A DNA stretch of 64,000 nt, taken from Heloderma charlesbogerti. Lineage: Eukaryota; Chordata; Lepidosauria; Squamata; Helodermatidae. This document shows, piece after piece, positions 23,930 to 35,984 of this stretch. The position numbers were made by a program, and so were the translations under genes. Position 1 is the first letter of the stretch. Every line of letters begins with the position of its first letter. The stretch lies in the NCBI GenBank assembly GCA_026122225.1, contig JANEZZ010001497.1, forward strand, positions 434,001 to 498,000. Reading direction: 5' to 3'. The notes under the pieces were generated by a model that saw nothing but the letters and a program-made list of their open reading frames with translations, was not told where the DNA came from and did no database searches.

Positions 23930-24190
23930 TTAAGGGGGGGGGAAGGCCATGGAGGGCTTTGAATGTATGAACAAGTTTCTTGTGCTGGATCTCAGATTGG
24001 ATAGGAAGCCAGTCTAGGGATTCAAGGAGGGTCATCGCACCATCAGATCGATGCCAGAGGTGAATTACTTTGGCAGCAGAGTATTAGAGGGGACCAATGT
24101 GAGATAATGGAAGATTAGAGAGGAGAAGAACATAAGTGAGAGCATGAACTAGGAATGAAGGGAGAAATTCATCTGGCTCACATTTTAATG
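23930..24190. mobile_element. LINE 3'-UTR-like repeat
   Basis: GCCATGGAGGGCTTTGAATG and GGATAGGAAGCCAGTCTAGG are of the kind found in LINE 3' UTRs. Family not assigned. Confidence 0.35.
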
Positions 24191-24199
24191 GAAACTTAC

Positions 24200-24370
24200 C
24201 TCATTTCACACTTTCAAACCAAGACTATTGTATACACAATTTCTGCTTGCTGAAGCGGAAGTCTGGGCAGATCAAAATAACATCACTGGAGAGGAACAAG
24301 CAGGCTTCCGTCATAGTAGATCAATCACAGATCAGTGTTTTGTGTTAAATCACCTGAGACAGAAATAGGC
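24200..24370 (+). mobile_element. LINE reverse-transcriptase fragment
   Basis: The + strand reads EEQAGFRHSRSITDQCFVLNHL, a fingers/palm motif of an APE-type LINE, possibly the family at 1-10.4 kb. Too short to classify. Confidence 0.45.
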
Positions 24371-24604
24371 ATGTCCCCCGACCCCGAGGAAGCATTTATA
24401 TGCCACTTTTGTCCTTTGTCATCACACTTCTCGAAATTCTCCAATGGAGTTCTTTAATCAAAAAGACGCATATAAAATGCTTATATTAGGGAAAGTGCAC
24501 ACAAAAATTGAAGTATTCATGAAAATAACCTTCAAATGCGTTATATTAGAACAATTGCTTGCAAAAAAATGAGTATATGAAGTGACATTGTGTAAAATGC
24601 GTGT

Positions 24605-25180
24605 ATCAGAAGTAGGAATGGCATGGGTGCCTGTCTCAGTCTGGGAGTCCAGCAGACCACACTTGCATGCACCCCCTGAGCTGCTCCCACCAAGCCCCTG
24701 CTCAACCCCCTCCTGCACTTGCCCAGCCATCCCCAATTAACCTGGGCCCTTGTCAGCCTCCATCATGATGGCCATGTATTGAAAAAAACATGGTGATCAC
24801 AATGTTGTACACATAGACTTATATGCAAAATGGTGCCATGAATCTTGTGTATATGGGTGATTCACAGTGCCATTTTGCACATACGTTTGTGTGCACATTT
24901 TTCACATAGACTTATATGCAAAATGGTGCTGTGAATCACCCATACACAAGGTTCACTGTGCCATTTTGCATGTAGGTCTATGGGTACAGTATCGTGATCA
25001 CTATGTTTTTTCAAAACATGGTGATCTTGGCGGAGGTGGATGGGGCTTGGGTAAGTGCGGGCGCCGCAGTGAGCAGTCGTGGGGCTTGAGTGTGGGTCCA
25101 GGAACACATGAATGGGGGCAGGGGCTGGGTGGGCTCCTGGAGAACCTGGACAGGGTGGGGGGGCACCTGTCCATCTCTAC
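24605..25180. mobile_element. Foldback element with hAT-like start
   Basis: From GTAGGAATGGCATGGG the sequence enters a large palindrome, about 24775-25030, centred near 24905. ACATAGACTTATATGCAAAA and its complement, and CATGGTGATCAC with GTGATCACTATG, occur on both arms. The same core recurs in copy F (53.8-53.95 kb). No protein. Confidence 0.5.
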
Positions 25181-25249
25181 TTACAAGAAATGTTCACAAA
25201 AATGTATATGCATTTTCATGTGCACTTAAAAAAAAAAGTGGCCAATGAA

Positions 25250-25840
25250 CTGAACTTAATATTTGAATAATGAGAAACTGAGAGAAACTGAAATTGATAG
25301 ATGGTAACACCGAACATGGATAAGGAAAGCATACAAAGAGAGGAGAGCTTTGGGAGAAAGATGAGAAGGTTAGTCTTGGATATATTGAGCTTATGAGAAT
25401 GCTGAAGTATTGGGGGAGAAATATCAGCGAGGCAGCTGGAGATGCAGGACCAGAGCAGCAGGAACCAGTCAAGGGTACTGACGTAGAGTTGGGTTTCATC
25501 TGTATATAGGTTCTACTGAAAACCAGGATACTTGATGAAATCACCCAGGGGCAGTTCGTAGAAAGAGAAGAGCTGGTGGCCAAGAACTGACCCCCATGAT
25601 TGACCATCAGAAAGAGAAAAGCAATTGAAAATCTTCCCTGTGGTGGTAACACTGGAAGAAGAATAACACAAGTAGGTAGATAGAGAGACATTTAAGGATA
25701 GAAACATGGCAGCCAAGGGCATAGAAGGAGTCAAGTACGGGGAGTGATCAGTGGTGATCGAAGACAGCAGAGAGATCAAGAAGAGCAAGGACTGAATTAC
25801 TCCCGTTTTCCATGAATTGGACTTTTGCACATGCAGATCT
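25250..25840. mobile_element. LINE 3'-UTR-like repeat
   Basis: Contains ATGATTGACCATCAGAAAG and GAGTGATCAGTGGTGATCGA, non-coding text of a repeat related in style to 23930 and to the L2 3' UTRs. Not classified. Confidence 0.3.
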
Positions 25841-26438
25841 TTTCCTCAAGATGTGGCAGATAATGAAAGTATGTAGTTTTAACTTGGATGTGTGGAGAAT
25901 TCTATCAGTGTATGAAAGGCCATCAAGTTAACTCCTAATACATATGGCTGAACCCGTTCTTTATAATGTTGGGTTCTCCACTGAATAAGGAATGAGGCTG
26001 GAGGTCGAGGGTGAGTTAAGCACCCTTTATTCCATGCATGGGGTTGTTCGGGACCCACATGAACAACAACTGCTTAACAACAAAGAAGAATTCTTATACT
26101 TTCCCTTACTCATTCAGGACAGCCAAGCAAATCTTGGTTCATATTTCAATATAAATTTGTCATTTGTCTCAAGCAGAAAATGGTTAGTTAGCCTTGCAGA
26201 ACCAGCAGTTTAGGAAATTTATATAGCTCAATGTAAATCAGGAAACATCTGGAACTTTCACCCAGACTTACTCAAACCAACTCAGCAACTTATAACATTC
26301 CTTCAACTGAAACATCACATGACTTTATTACATATGACTCCCTCCTGTCTTAGACTTATGGGGTGTCTGTGTAAAGGTCGCTAGGGATTTGGCTTAAACT
26401 CCTCAATAATCATCAGAAAAGATTAGTATGGTGTAAGT
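25841..26438. other. Unassigned sequence
   Basis: No gene or repeat recognised. A 73-codon frame at 25992-26213 has no known motif. Confidence 0.35.
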
Positions 26439-27290
26439 TAGAGCTGTGCACAAATGGCCTTTCAAATTTCCCCACCTTATTTGTGGGGAGAGAAATGGGG
26501 TGGGTGGGAAATTTCACTGAATTTCTCCAGTGGGAGGGGGAATTCTCAACTGTTTCTCACAGATAGGGATCAGCACTGGCAGAATTAGCACAACTTCATT
26601 CTTTTCTCATAAGGGGCTTTGGTTTCTTTGTGCTACCACTGCAGTTGGCAATAGCATCAATTGTGTTGGCAGCCTGGCCTCCATTTTGCATTCACCACAA
26701 TGCTGGTGTGAGGGAGGCAGTGTTGCCTTGAGTTCCAGGGAAGAGGTGGAGCTAGTGCTGAGCCAAAATCTGTCCTCCAATTTCCTGAAAGTTTTCTCCC
26801 CTCATAAAAAGAGGTTCCCAATGTACTGCCTCATTTTCAAGGTATTTTGCCATTTTTTGGTGCAAGGCGGCCAAGGGTGCTGTGTGTGTATGTTTTCTAT
26901 TACACATATCTCCATTGTTCTGCAGCCTCCCAGGCTGCCTGCACTTCCTGATCTGAAAAAAACCCCATGGGAGGAATTACCTCATGATCCCTGCCTCCCA
27001 CCCACCAGGGCTTTAATTGAAATGCAAGGAGCTGAGGAGGTTACAGGATGCCAGAGACATGATTGTACAATAAAAGACAGGGCATTTGCACACACTCCTC
27101 AGCCACCTCTGAAGTAAGATAAACACAAGAAACCCAAACCCAACCAATGAGAATTCCTCTGAAATTTTCCTCTCCTTTGAATTTCTTTTTGAAAGCAGAT
27201 TGAGTGAGAGTAGTCGAAAGAATGTGAGAGAAATGTTCAGTACAGCACCAATGTAAGTAGCTATTGAGCCAGGAGTTCACTGCCAAGGAG
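26439..27290. mobile_element. hAT-like non-autonomous element
   Basis: Left terminus TAGAGCTGTGCACAAATGG is the form of many reptile hAT ends. The interior shares CAGCCACCTC...GTAAG.TAAACAC and TTCAG.ACAG..C.AAT with elements at 40775 and 41496. The 195-codon frame at 26530-27117 has no known domain. The right end is approximate. Confidence 0.45.
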
Positions 27291-27344
27291 GACAACATGA
27301 AGGAGGGAATCTAAGACACAGGGGGAGCCTCAACCACCTGCTCA

Positions 27345-27405
27345 CTATTTAGTGTGGGTGGGGATCTAGTACTGCATATCTAGTGTGGGTGGGGATCTAG
27401 TACTT
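27345..27405. repeat. Short tandem duplication
   Basis: Two copies of a roughly 33-bp unit containing TAGTGTGGGTGGGGATCTAG. Confidence 0.8.
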
Positions 27406-27922
27406 CTCAGTACTGCTGAGAAGGAAAGAGGTCCCAGCTAAATGTCCTGAAGTCTTTGGCTTGGCTTCCTCCTGCTGCTGTATTTATTGAGTTTGGGAAG
27501 CTGGTAAGACAGAGGGGGGTTTGAAATCTTCACACTGGCTGGTTGACACAAACCAGGAGTACCCATATTCTCTATGCGTTTCATTGGAACTGTCAGTTTC
27601 CCTGGGGATAGCTGCAGCTCTTTCCGTGACCATAAAAGCTTGACAAAGCACTAAAAAATAAATAACAGAAAATAGGGTCTCCCCATGAGCAGTTGCCTCA
27701 GCTTGAAGTCTCTCTAAGTGGTTGTGAACCTGAGCATGTGATCATATAGAGAAAACAAATGGCTTGTATGAATGAGCACCAGTGGGGCATATCCAATGTT
27801 AGTTTAATTCCCATTCATTTCAGTGGGTCAACTCTAAGTAGAACTGATGTTGGATATGACCCAAGGTTTGTGTCTTAGTTGCATATGTTGATGTTTATAT
27901 TTTCTATCTCTTCTTCTTTTAG

Positions 27923-28007
27923 TAATGTCAAGGTAACAGGCATCCCGCTATGGAGATCTTTTATGTTGTCTCTGTGCTTTTCTTCCTGGGATTTTTGGCC
28001 ACTCCAG
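27923..28007 (+). CDS. Isolated beta-defensin-type signal-peptide exon
   Basis: The acceptor TTCTTCTTTTAG is followed by 27 leader bases and ATG at 27950. It reads MEIFYVVSVLFFLGFLATP plus one base and ends at donor CCAG/GTAAAT. Length (58 coding bases), phase and layout equal those of the signal exons at 37806 and 62861, so it is a paralogue. I find no six-cysteine exon between here and 34.5 kb and no matching TATA/leader exon upstream. It is either a relic of a broken duplicate or an alternative first coding exon that splices in phase to the exon at 39973. Confidence 0.55.
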
Positions 28008-28449
28008 GTAAATTGCACTCAGTTGTGTCAAGAAATCTCAAATGTATGTTTACAAGATGGTTAAATATGCCAGGAGAAGGGGAGCGGCATGGGTAAAACA
28101 TGGAAATAGGGATATAAGTGTCAGCTCTCAGGATTGCAGATTTTTTTTTTAAGGGCAAACTCAATCTTGGGAGTAGGGATGGTTGAATCTATCAGTTTCG
28201 TTTTCTCTCCCATTCTTTCTCATGTTCTCTTTTTCATTCTTTCTGTCTAGTTTATGAAGAAATATGTGAACTTTGGTAAATTCATGTCAAAAATTAACAG
28301 ACAAAATTCTCCTATTGGTGTTGGCCAAATTCATTAGATACAGCTATTTCCATTATGGAGAGGGTTCTGTTGTACCCACCTGCCACATAGCTGATAAAGA
28401 TGAGAAGCCTATCAGAGTAAAGGAGAGAGGTGTCAACCCTAATCCAGCA

Positions 28450-28622
28450 ACACAAGGTTTGGTCCCAGGGCATGGTCTGAAGGCACATCAAGCAGCCACC
28501 TCGCTGGAGCTGGTGTGGGTCTGGTTGGTGCTTGGAGGGGAGACCATCTGGGAACCACATGTAGCCACCTTGAGTTCCATGATGGAAGAAAGGTGGGATA
28601 TAAATGAAATAAATAAAATGAA
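28450..28622 (+). mobile_element. SINE or L2-like 3' end
   Basis: CTTGGAGGGGAGACC...GAACCACATG then AAGGTGGGATATAAATGAAA, a MIR/L2-type terminal consensus with an ATAAA tail. Confidence 0.45.
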
Positions 28623-29000
28623 ATTGTATGGTAGGGATGCGTGAAGATTTCATTCAGTCCACATTTTTAAGTGAACTGACCTGATTCCCACTTCCTGGAC
28701 TAATACAGAGATCACCTGACAGTTATCCTTTGGTTTTAGCCTTCTCTGTATTGTGATAGGGTACGTCAGTCAAAAAAACATACACCAATGTGTACAAAAA
28801 TGTGTATGGTACAATACAATTTGTACAAAAATGTGGGCATGTGCAAATACTTGTTAAAATAATGTGAGAGGGTGCTATTGCACTCACATCCTGCTCAAGG
28901 TCTTCCCATGGGCATCTGATTGGCCACAGGGCAAACAGGATGCTGGACTAGATGGCCTTTGGTCTGACCCAGCATGGTTCTTTTTATAATGGAATGTATT
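28620..29000. mobile_element. hAT-like AT-rich fragment followed by CR1 3' end
   Basis: From TAGGGATGCGTGAAGATTTC to about 28865 there is text of the ACAAAAATGTG.G type seen in other copies. From 28866 GTGAGAGGGTGCTATTGCAC to CCAGCATGGTTCTT is a CR1 3' end. Confidence 0.45.
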
Positions 29001-29099
29001 CAATACAACAGAAATAAAATCAAAAACAACAGATGACAGGACAGCATTAAAAACAACAACACTCAACCATTATAAAGAAAACTCATGACTGGAACATCT

Positions 29100-29365
29100 G
29101 GAGGAAAATTTAAAAGGTTTTGCCTGGCACCAAAATGATAACTAACTAGGTACCATGGGAGTCTACCTGAAGAGAGTATTCCAAAACCAAGATACCGTCA
29201 CAGAGAAGGCCCTTCCCTGGTTGTCTGCAGGAGTATATCCAAAAATGAACTTAGCACATCAGAAAGCTCATATGAAGATAGGTGATCCATCATATATCTT
29301 GCTCCCAGATGTGAAGGCTTTAAAGGTAAACACTAGCTCTTTGAATTAGCCAGGAAATTAATGGG
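29100..29365 (+). mobile_element. L2/CR1-type LINE 3'-region fragment
   Basis: TCACAGAGAAGGCCCTTCCC and the following text match, inverted, 57080-57260. Confidence 0.45.
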
Positions 29366-29775
29366 AGATTCATGGTCAAATGTTAATTAATTAATGATAA
29401 TTAGTTAATTTTAATTAATTATGTTAATTAGGTAGCATGCAGCTGAGCCTTATCTTTCTCTTTACTCTGGGTACACACGACCCTGATTCGGATCTGGACT
29501 ACTGTGAGGTGAGGATTAACTCTTTGCCCAAGTCATTTGCTTCTCAAAATTCTCCATCCTGTCATGGGGGATTTCCCCCCTTTTTTAACCCCTGCAAATA
29601 GGGTGGGGTGGGGTGAGAAGCAAATATCTTAGGGGAAGGTGTAATCCTCTCCTCACAGTGCACAGCTGAAGCGCTGCAGGGAGAGGTAGAATCCATCCCA
29701 CCAGTGGTTTTCTGTTCCGCTGGTAGACAGCCACCAATTCATAGAACCCTCATGCATTTTTTGACAAGTCTTAAC

Positions 29776-30360
29776 TAGGAATGTACGGACTGTGTAAAAT
29801 CCACTCCGTCTCTGTTCCGCGGATTGTCAGGTGCCTTTTTTCCCATCATCTGCCCACAGACAGATGCAAATGATTTTTTTAATCATGCAGAAAAATCCCT
29901 GAATACTTACATAAATATTTACATAATTTACCTCAGTATGTAACATTTAGAGTATTGTCCCCCATTTCATTCAATGTTTCCTCAGCAGAAACATTGTTTC
30001 CCCATGCATGGAAAAACAGAAATGGCTATAACCTCTTCAGTTTTTATGACAATGATATTTGGGGACATGGCAGCCCCCACAGAGGTGATTCCACCTGTCA
30101 AACCTCTGACAGTTTGGTCCAGTAGTTTTTGTGCTAGGTGCAGGTAAAATGTACTTTTTCAACAAAAACTCTCAAAGCAAAGAGCTATAACTTTACACTG
30201 TTTCCATAGAAGTGCATGAAATCTGGGCAGCCGGCAGACCCAATGGAGGTGACTGAACTTGCCAAACCTCAGACACTTTGGCCAAGTAGTTTTTGCGCTA
30301 GGTGCAGGTAAAATGCGCTGTTCTCAGAAACTCAAACCAAAGGTAATAAACTATAGGGAT
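29776..30360. mobile_element. hAT-type element, longer relative of copy H
   Basis: Starts TAGGAATGTACGGACTG and aligns for about 210 bases with 59970-60180 (TTTACATAATTTACCTCAGT, CAATGTTTCCTCAGCAGAAA). It then has its own interior with a duplicated segment (ACCTCTGACAGTTTGGTCC and ACCTCAGACACTTTGGCC, each followed by GTAGTTTTTG.GCTAGGTG). The right end is not certain. Confidence 0.5.
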
Positions 30361-30559
30361 AATCGGAGAAGTTAGGTGTTTTAGAGGTGATTAGGAGGAG
30401 GTCACTCTCCCTAATATCTGGTGTAGTTTTTTTTGAAGTGCAAAATAACCCCTCTCCCTTAGTACTTTGCTATTCAACTTCACACTGGATGACCTCACGC
30501 TCTCTTTGGCTGAACAGAATACACATTACCTGGGGAAACAGTAATGGTGGTGGAGGAGG

Positions 30560-31700
30560 AGGGGCTATGGGAAGGGGCACTGCATGGGCGCTGGCACAAG
30601 GCTAGCACTGCTGGTCCCACCAACACCTCACCCACCTCTGCCCCTGCCTCTTATTGGGATTGCTTTGCACCACAGTGAACAAACCAACTGTCTGTGTAGT
30701 GCTTTGCACACTATCTATTATATATTATATAATGTACACTATATGTGTAGTGCTTTGCCCACTACATTTTATGGATTGGTGTGCAGTGCTTTGCATGCAT
30801 GTGCGCGCACACACACACACACACAAGCAAAAGAAAAGGAGATACAGAAAGACAGAAAGAAAGACAACTGCCTACAAGTTAAGTGTGTGTGTGTGTGTGT
30901 GTGTGGCGGGGGGGTACACTATGGAGCCTAACAGAAGAGAAAAGGGGTGGGTTTCTTCGTATTTATTGTATTTTTTTTAAAATATAAGAGTTGAAATGGG
31001 AAGGGAAGGAATACAGGAGTTGAGAATGACAGCCGAGGGGTGCGGGGGAGCCAAAAAACAAGGCAAGGAAACTAAAGTACTTTTTATTTTATTTTTTAAT
31101 AAAGTATCCAGTGGAAAAGAAAGAAAGAAAGGGAAGACTAATAGGAATAGCGGAATTGAGAAGGGCTAGGTGAGAAGGAAGAAGAACGATGAGTGAAGCT
31201 GCAGTAGAACACGCACGCCACACAGATCTAGCTAGCCAACTCTCTCTCTAGCCAACTCTCTCTCTAGCCAACTCTCTCACACAGTGAAATGAAAGCAGGT
31301 TGATCTCCTTATATACAGCATCCTCCCCCCCCCCCCGTCATTGATTGGAGACAGCTGGGTTGAGTTCAGCTCTAATTTGGCAACTAGTGTTGCAGCTGCC
31401 ATTTGTCAAGATTCACCATTCCCCCCCCTCTCCCCTTCCCCCCTCCGTCTTCGTCCTCCTCAACCCCTCCCTGATCTTTTGCAAGTTGATACATTTTAGA
31501 GACCGGCTGTCTGGGCTTCAGAATGGCTTCAGAATAGCCCTGAATTTCTGAGGCACACTGAGGCACTTCAGGGGCGACCTGCTTTGCTTCAGATTGCCTT
31601 GGGGATATTCTGACCCACTTCAGGGCTCAACAGAGCCCCTCCAAAGCAGCCCAATTCACTTCAGGATTCGGAATTCAGACCAAAGCTGTGCACAGCCCTA
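30560..31700. mobile_element. Non-autonomous hAT-like element, copy 2
   Basis: Paralogue of 10480-11540, ending TGTGCACAGCCCTA at 31700. It holds (CA)n at 30810-30825, (TG)n at 30882-30905 and a 16-bp tandem repeat (CTCTCTCTCTAGCCAA) at 31236-31280. The left end is approximate. No transposase. Confidence 0.5.
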
Positions 31701-31749
31701 CAAACCACCCCAAATACCAGCATATTTTCTCTTGTACTGCCAATAACTA

Positions 31750-32500
31750 AGCCTTAGGAGAGGCATTTCAACCATTGGGGGGGGGCATTTTTCAAAAGCT
31801 GGTAATGTACTGAATTATTGGTTGTAAGGTGGAAACGGGTTGGGCCCAGATAAAGGGGACTTGGCCATCTGGGGAACAGATGGCCTGGGTTAGGACCCTA
31901 GGTGGGCCAGAATTGACCTGAGGTTCTTCACTACTGTCTTAGGAGTACCCCAAACTATGAGCTTGATCCTTTAAGAAGATTACAACCCCATCCAGAATGG
32001 GCTGAACACCATCTCTCTAAACAGAGGAACCACCTCATCCCAGAACTCCTGTCTCGTCAGGATAGAGTTTCAGTGTACTGGCCCTCATAGTGTCATAGAA
32101 TCATAGAATAGTAGGGTTGGAAGGGGCCTACAAGGCCATTGAGTCCAACCCCCTGACTAGTACTGATTAGTAGTAGTTCAACTACTAGTAGTAGTTCAAC
32201 TACTAATTCCAGGGACTGGCTCAGCATTTTCACTGCCTCACCCGAATCAGATGAGAAAGAGAGAGTCGGGTGCCATCAGCATAGTAATGGCATCTCACCC
32301 CAAGTCCCTGAATGACATCTCCCAGCAAGTTCATGGTAAGAAGCACATGGGGCAAGGTAGAACCCATGAGACTCCATAACATAACTTCTATAGGGCTGAG
32401 CAGTGGTCCTCTAGTACCACCTCCTAGAACTGTCCCTCCAGATAGGAGCAGAACCATTGTTTGACCATTGTGGGTCACTGTTATGAAACTTACATACAGC
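31750..32500 (-). mobile_element. LINE 3'-UTR fragments including a CR1 tail
   Basis: 32096-32155 is an inverted CR1 end (TCATAGAATCATAGAATAG, AGTCCAACCCCCTGA). The sequence on both sides (CCACCTCATCCCAGAACTC, GGGTGCCATCAGCATAGTAA) is L2-type 3' UTR text. Confidence 0.45.
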
Positions 32501-32519
32501 ACTGAGATGTCCCTAGTTA

Positions 32520-33330
32520 AGGAATTTGAGAAATTTCAAAAGGATAGATGCAGCATATTTTATGGAAGGGGAGTGTCCAAATTTGGGAGGGGTAAATGAT
32601 TCCCTTCCCCTTGCTGCCCTCAATGTGTGTGTTTTTTTTAAATTTGAATGAATAATACTAATATAAGCAAACAAACAAATAAATGGCAGGTGTGATAGAG
32701 GTATCCCAAGCCAAGAAGCCTGAAACATTTCAGAAGGGTATGTGCAGGGGCTAAGGAGTTATGATGAGTGGAAAACATTTTAATTCTTGTTTTTGTTTGT
32801 TTTCTGCTCAACTGGCAGCAAAGACACAGGCAATAGGTGGATTATGAGTGTGGAGCATACAGTGGCAGAGGCAGAAGGAGTTGAACATCCAGCATTTTCC
32901 AGGCAAGCACCCAATGCTACACTGTCCCGGGACACAGACTCTACCAAACCTCTTTTAGCATCCCTGCTTATGGGAGAGAGAACTAGCAAAGACCACTGAA
33001 TGAGTTCTGTGATATATTACTACCACATCCCTCCCACAAAGCACTGGGATTGGAGACCCCTGATAAAACCATTCACTGCAGCTAGAAACTAGAGTTGTCA
33101 GTCACAAAACCACAGCCCCGTCCTTTCCTTCTCCCCTCTCCCCACCCTGGTGTTTTCCTCATATGGAGAGCTTGGGGAGGAATTTACTGATTTTTGGAGA
33201 CATGCTGTCTGTGTCTCTCTGACTCTCTGCATCCCTAATCTTCAAGAGTGTTCTGATTCAGTCCACTTTGGAAGAGCCCCACTTTGATTTGGACATGTCC
33301 TTTGATTTGATATTTGGCTGAATTTGAAGC
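32520..33330. other. Unassigned sequence
   Basis: No coding region or repeat family recognised. Frames of 60-70 codons overlap on both strands and carry no motif. Confidence 0.35.
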
Positions 33331-33960
33331 ACACATCATAGGACTGGGCAAATGTGTCAATTTTGGTTTCTCTCTATTTCTCATTTTTCCAAGCTTGCAT
33401 TGGGTTTGTCCAAACTTTGAGGCTTTTGAGACAGTTTGTTTTTGATAGGAGTTTACTCAGTTTTACCTTCCAGACTGAACATGGGCTCAGATGCAACCTA
33501 CAGTTGAAGTCTGTACATTTCCAAGCTTGCAATGTGATCCCTCCCCCTCAAAAGTGTTCAACTGCATGCATACATTTAAAAAATGCATACATTTCAAAAT
33601 GAATACATTTAAAAATGTGAACAATTGATGCATACATTTGGAAAGATGTGCATGGATAGAAAAAAAACATACCTTGCAATCTGATATGGACTCAGATCAG
33701 AATGAGCTTCAAGATGGAATTTGGAGAATTTTGGTGAGCTTGCGTTTTGCTGATATGCACTATATGTAGATGTAGATGATTGATAGATCACATGTTTGTG
33801 CACATTTCTCCTAATATATGCATTTTTGTATGACATGTTTACATGACATGCACATTTTTGCAAGCAATTTCCCCAATATAGTGCATATTTGAATGTTATT
33901 TCCATGAATATATGCATTTTTACGTGCACTTTTCAACATTTGTTACATGGGGGGATATTC
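33331..33960. mobile_element. AT-rich non-autonomous repeat
   Basis: Repeated ATGCATACATTT/AAATG and GCACATTTCTCCTAATATATG-type text, shared with 35750-35970, 40380-40520 and 42160-42660. Probably a decayed hAT derivative. Confidence 0.4.
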
Positions 33961-34140
33961 AAAACTGGTAATGTATCCCCAGTCCAGCCTCACCACTATT
34001 TGAAACAGTGCAATCCATTCTCCTGTCCCAGGACTCTACCTCTTCCTTTCTGATTCCAGTGTAGAATGTTGGAGACGACTGTAGAACTGATTTCTGTGAA
34101 GAGTGGTGGGGGCTATTCTATAAAAATGCAAAACTGGCAT

Positions 34141-34200
34141 TTTGCACAGGGGGTGGACTAGATGGTCTCCGAGGCACCTTCCAGCTCTATGATCCTATGA
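34141..34200 (+). mobile_element. CR1 3' terminus
   Basis: GGGGGTGGACTAGATGGTCT...TCTATGATCCTATGATTTTA, the canonical CR1 end with its short octamer repeats. Confidence 0.6.
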
Positions 34201-34514
34201 TTTTAATACTTTACAATCTATGAATGGAAGATTTGCTCTTTATTCATTTATTTTAATCCCCTTCTGTAGACAGGAAGATTAAGTGTTGTGTTAACTAATC
34301 AAGGAAAACACAAAGTAACTGAGTTGGAGGATCATACAATTGTTTCAGAACCAAGAGTGACTGCAGCTCCCCTAGGTACACCATGGTCTCAAACCTGGAT
34401 GTGGGTGTAAACAGCTGTTAAGAGAAGCACATCCAGGGACTATATAGAAAGATCAATAGTGAAGTGGGGAGGAGAGTCATACATAACTGCATTATGATGA
34501 AAGGATGCTCAAGA

Positions 34515-34521
34515 ATATAAG
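34515..34521 (+). promoter_or_regulatory. TATA box of the complete beta-defensin gene
   Basis: ATATAAG stands about 28 bases before the presumed cap site and exactly 50 bases before the end of the short leader exon. The same heptamer with the same 50-base spacing precedes the second defensin leader at 61499. Flanking bases (AAGAATATAAG, then AGGAA.CT) are also shared, so this looks like a conserved paralogous promoter. No transcription-start data are available. Confidence 0.65.
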
Positions 34522-34542
34522 AAAGGAAACTAAACTGGAGCA

Positions 34543-34565
34543 TGGCAGTATCTTCTTGGGTTTTG
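34543..34565 (+). other. Non-coding first exon (5' leader) of the beta-defensin gene
   Basis: A short leader is inferred between the TATA box and a strong splice donor, GTAAGTAGCTG, at 34566. Its partner acceptor is the polypyrimidine tract and TTTTAG ending at 37780, which makes a 3.2-kb first intron. The donor and the first bases of the intron (GTAAGTAGCTGCAGG) are almost identical to the second gene's donor at 61550. The start is estimated from the TATA position. Confidence 0.6.
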
Positions 34566-35740
34566 GTAAGTAGCTGCAGGCAACACTTATATTACAATAA
34601 TCTCAGATCGTATTTATGTCTCCTGAAGTCAATGGGGCTAAGCATTTCATTGCAAAATTCAGTTCTGCGGAGTTCAATGGGTTAGCTTGCAATCCTAGGG
34701 ACACTTACATGGAAAAAAAGTCTCCTTAAACTTAGTAGGTGGTTAAACTTAGGCACACCACTGTCTCTAAACTTCAACCTCTGTCTGCAAGACGGTGATA
34801 ATAGTAATGATCTACATTACAGGGTTGTGGTGTGGATTCCTGCAACAATGTATGTGAATTTCTTTGAACACATCATTTCTAAAAACAACTTTATCTAAAA
34901 ACTGAGTAAAAAGTGACTCACCACCAAATTTCCCTATGCTGGATGTTGAGTTTCCCACTTGGGCAAAATGCCAGAAGAATACTGAAGGGAAAAAAAAGAA
35001 AAGAATTTTGATTAGACCACAACACTGGGGATGGGGGTATCTTTCTACCCACCCTTACTTGGGTGGGTACCCTTACTTGGGTGGGTAGCCACAGAAAACA
35101 TTAATGCAAGTTACTTGGGAATGCATGAACATCTCCGTGTTCAGATATGGTATGTCACTGGAGACAACATGTTTCCACTGATACCAGTCGAGCAATATGA
35201 ACCTGCCACATACCCCAAAAGGGCTGGTGGGGTGGAGTGACCCTGTCTGAAGACTCTCTTGTCCTGGAGGGCCCCCCCGGCAAATGACCATCCAGAGAGT
35301 TGCGCGTGATGGGGCCAGTGGTAAACAGGTCTGGTTTAAATTGCTACAGCATCCTTTCTTTTTAGTATTTTATACTCATGGGGTGACCAGCCAGGCACAT
35401 GGTTACAGATGCTCATTTTTATTATTTTTTAATTTTTTTTACAGAATATTGTCCTCTCTTACAACAAAAAGGTGCTTATTCCCAAGTCAATATGCTTTAG
35501 CATAAAGGCATGAGAAGTAAACTCTTATTTTATCCCTGTAGTTATGGTGGTGCTATGATTTCAGTGAGTTTAAAATGCAAAACAACAGACACTCTGAGCA
35601 TTTATTTTGGTAATAGGTTTAGCAAACAGAGTGTGTTTGCTTGTTTTGGTATAACATATTGGGGATGTAGAATTAATTGTAAAATATGGAATGGAAGTGT
35701 GTGTGGGAGAAGATAACTGCTAGTTGGGTGTTGTGAAAGT
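34566..35740. other. First intron of the beta-defensin gene, unassigned part
   Basis: Between the leader donor and the next repeat no coding exon is evident. A short duplicated CCCTTACTTGGGTGGGTA lies at about 35052-35091. Confidence 0.4.
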
Positions 35741-35984
35741 AATACACATGGCAGTCCAAAGTAGAGATATGCAAATTGGCAAAACTCAAGTTTGTTGTGT
35801 TTCTCTGAATTCCACCTTGAAGCTTGTTCTTCTGACTCATGCCCATATCAGATTCCGAGCTTTTTCTTTTCTTTTCACTCAAAGATATGAGAATATTTTC
35901 ATATGCATTATTCCAAATGAATGCATCAATTGTGCCCAATTTTGAAATGCACACATTTTCTCCCTTGATTAAAGTGTCTTTGTG

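Noticed and set aside
26530..27117. 195-codon open frame
   Set aside because: Lies inside an hAT-like element, has no domain or signal peptide I recognise, and part of it is shared with other non-coding copies.
27252..27263. GTAAGTAGCTATTG as the leader donor of the 27.95-kb defensin exon
   Set aside because: It resembles the real donors, but no TATA box lies 50 bases upstream and the surrounding text belongs to the hAT-like repeat also seen near 42130.
28251..28281. An acceptor-like TTTCTTTCTGTCTAG followed by TTTATGAAGAAATATGTGAAC, as second exon of the 27.95-kb defensin exon
   Set aside because: In phase it reads only eight or nine residues with one cysteine before a stop; no six-cysteine pattern.
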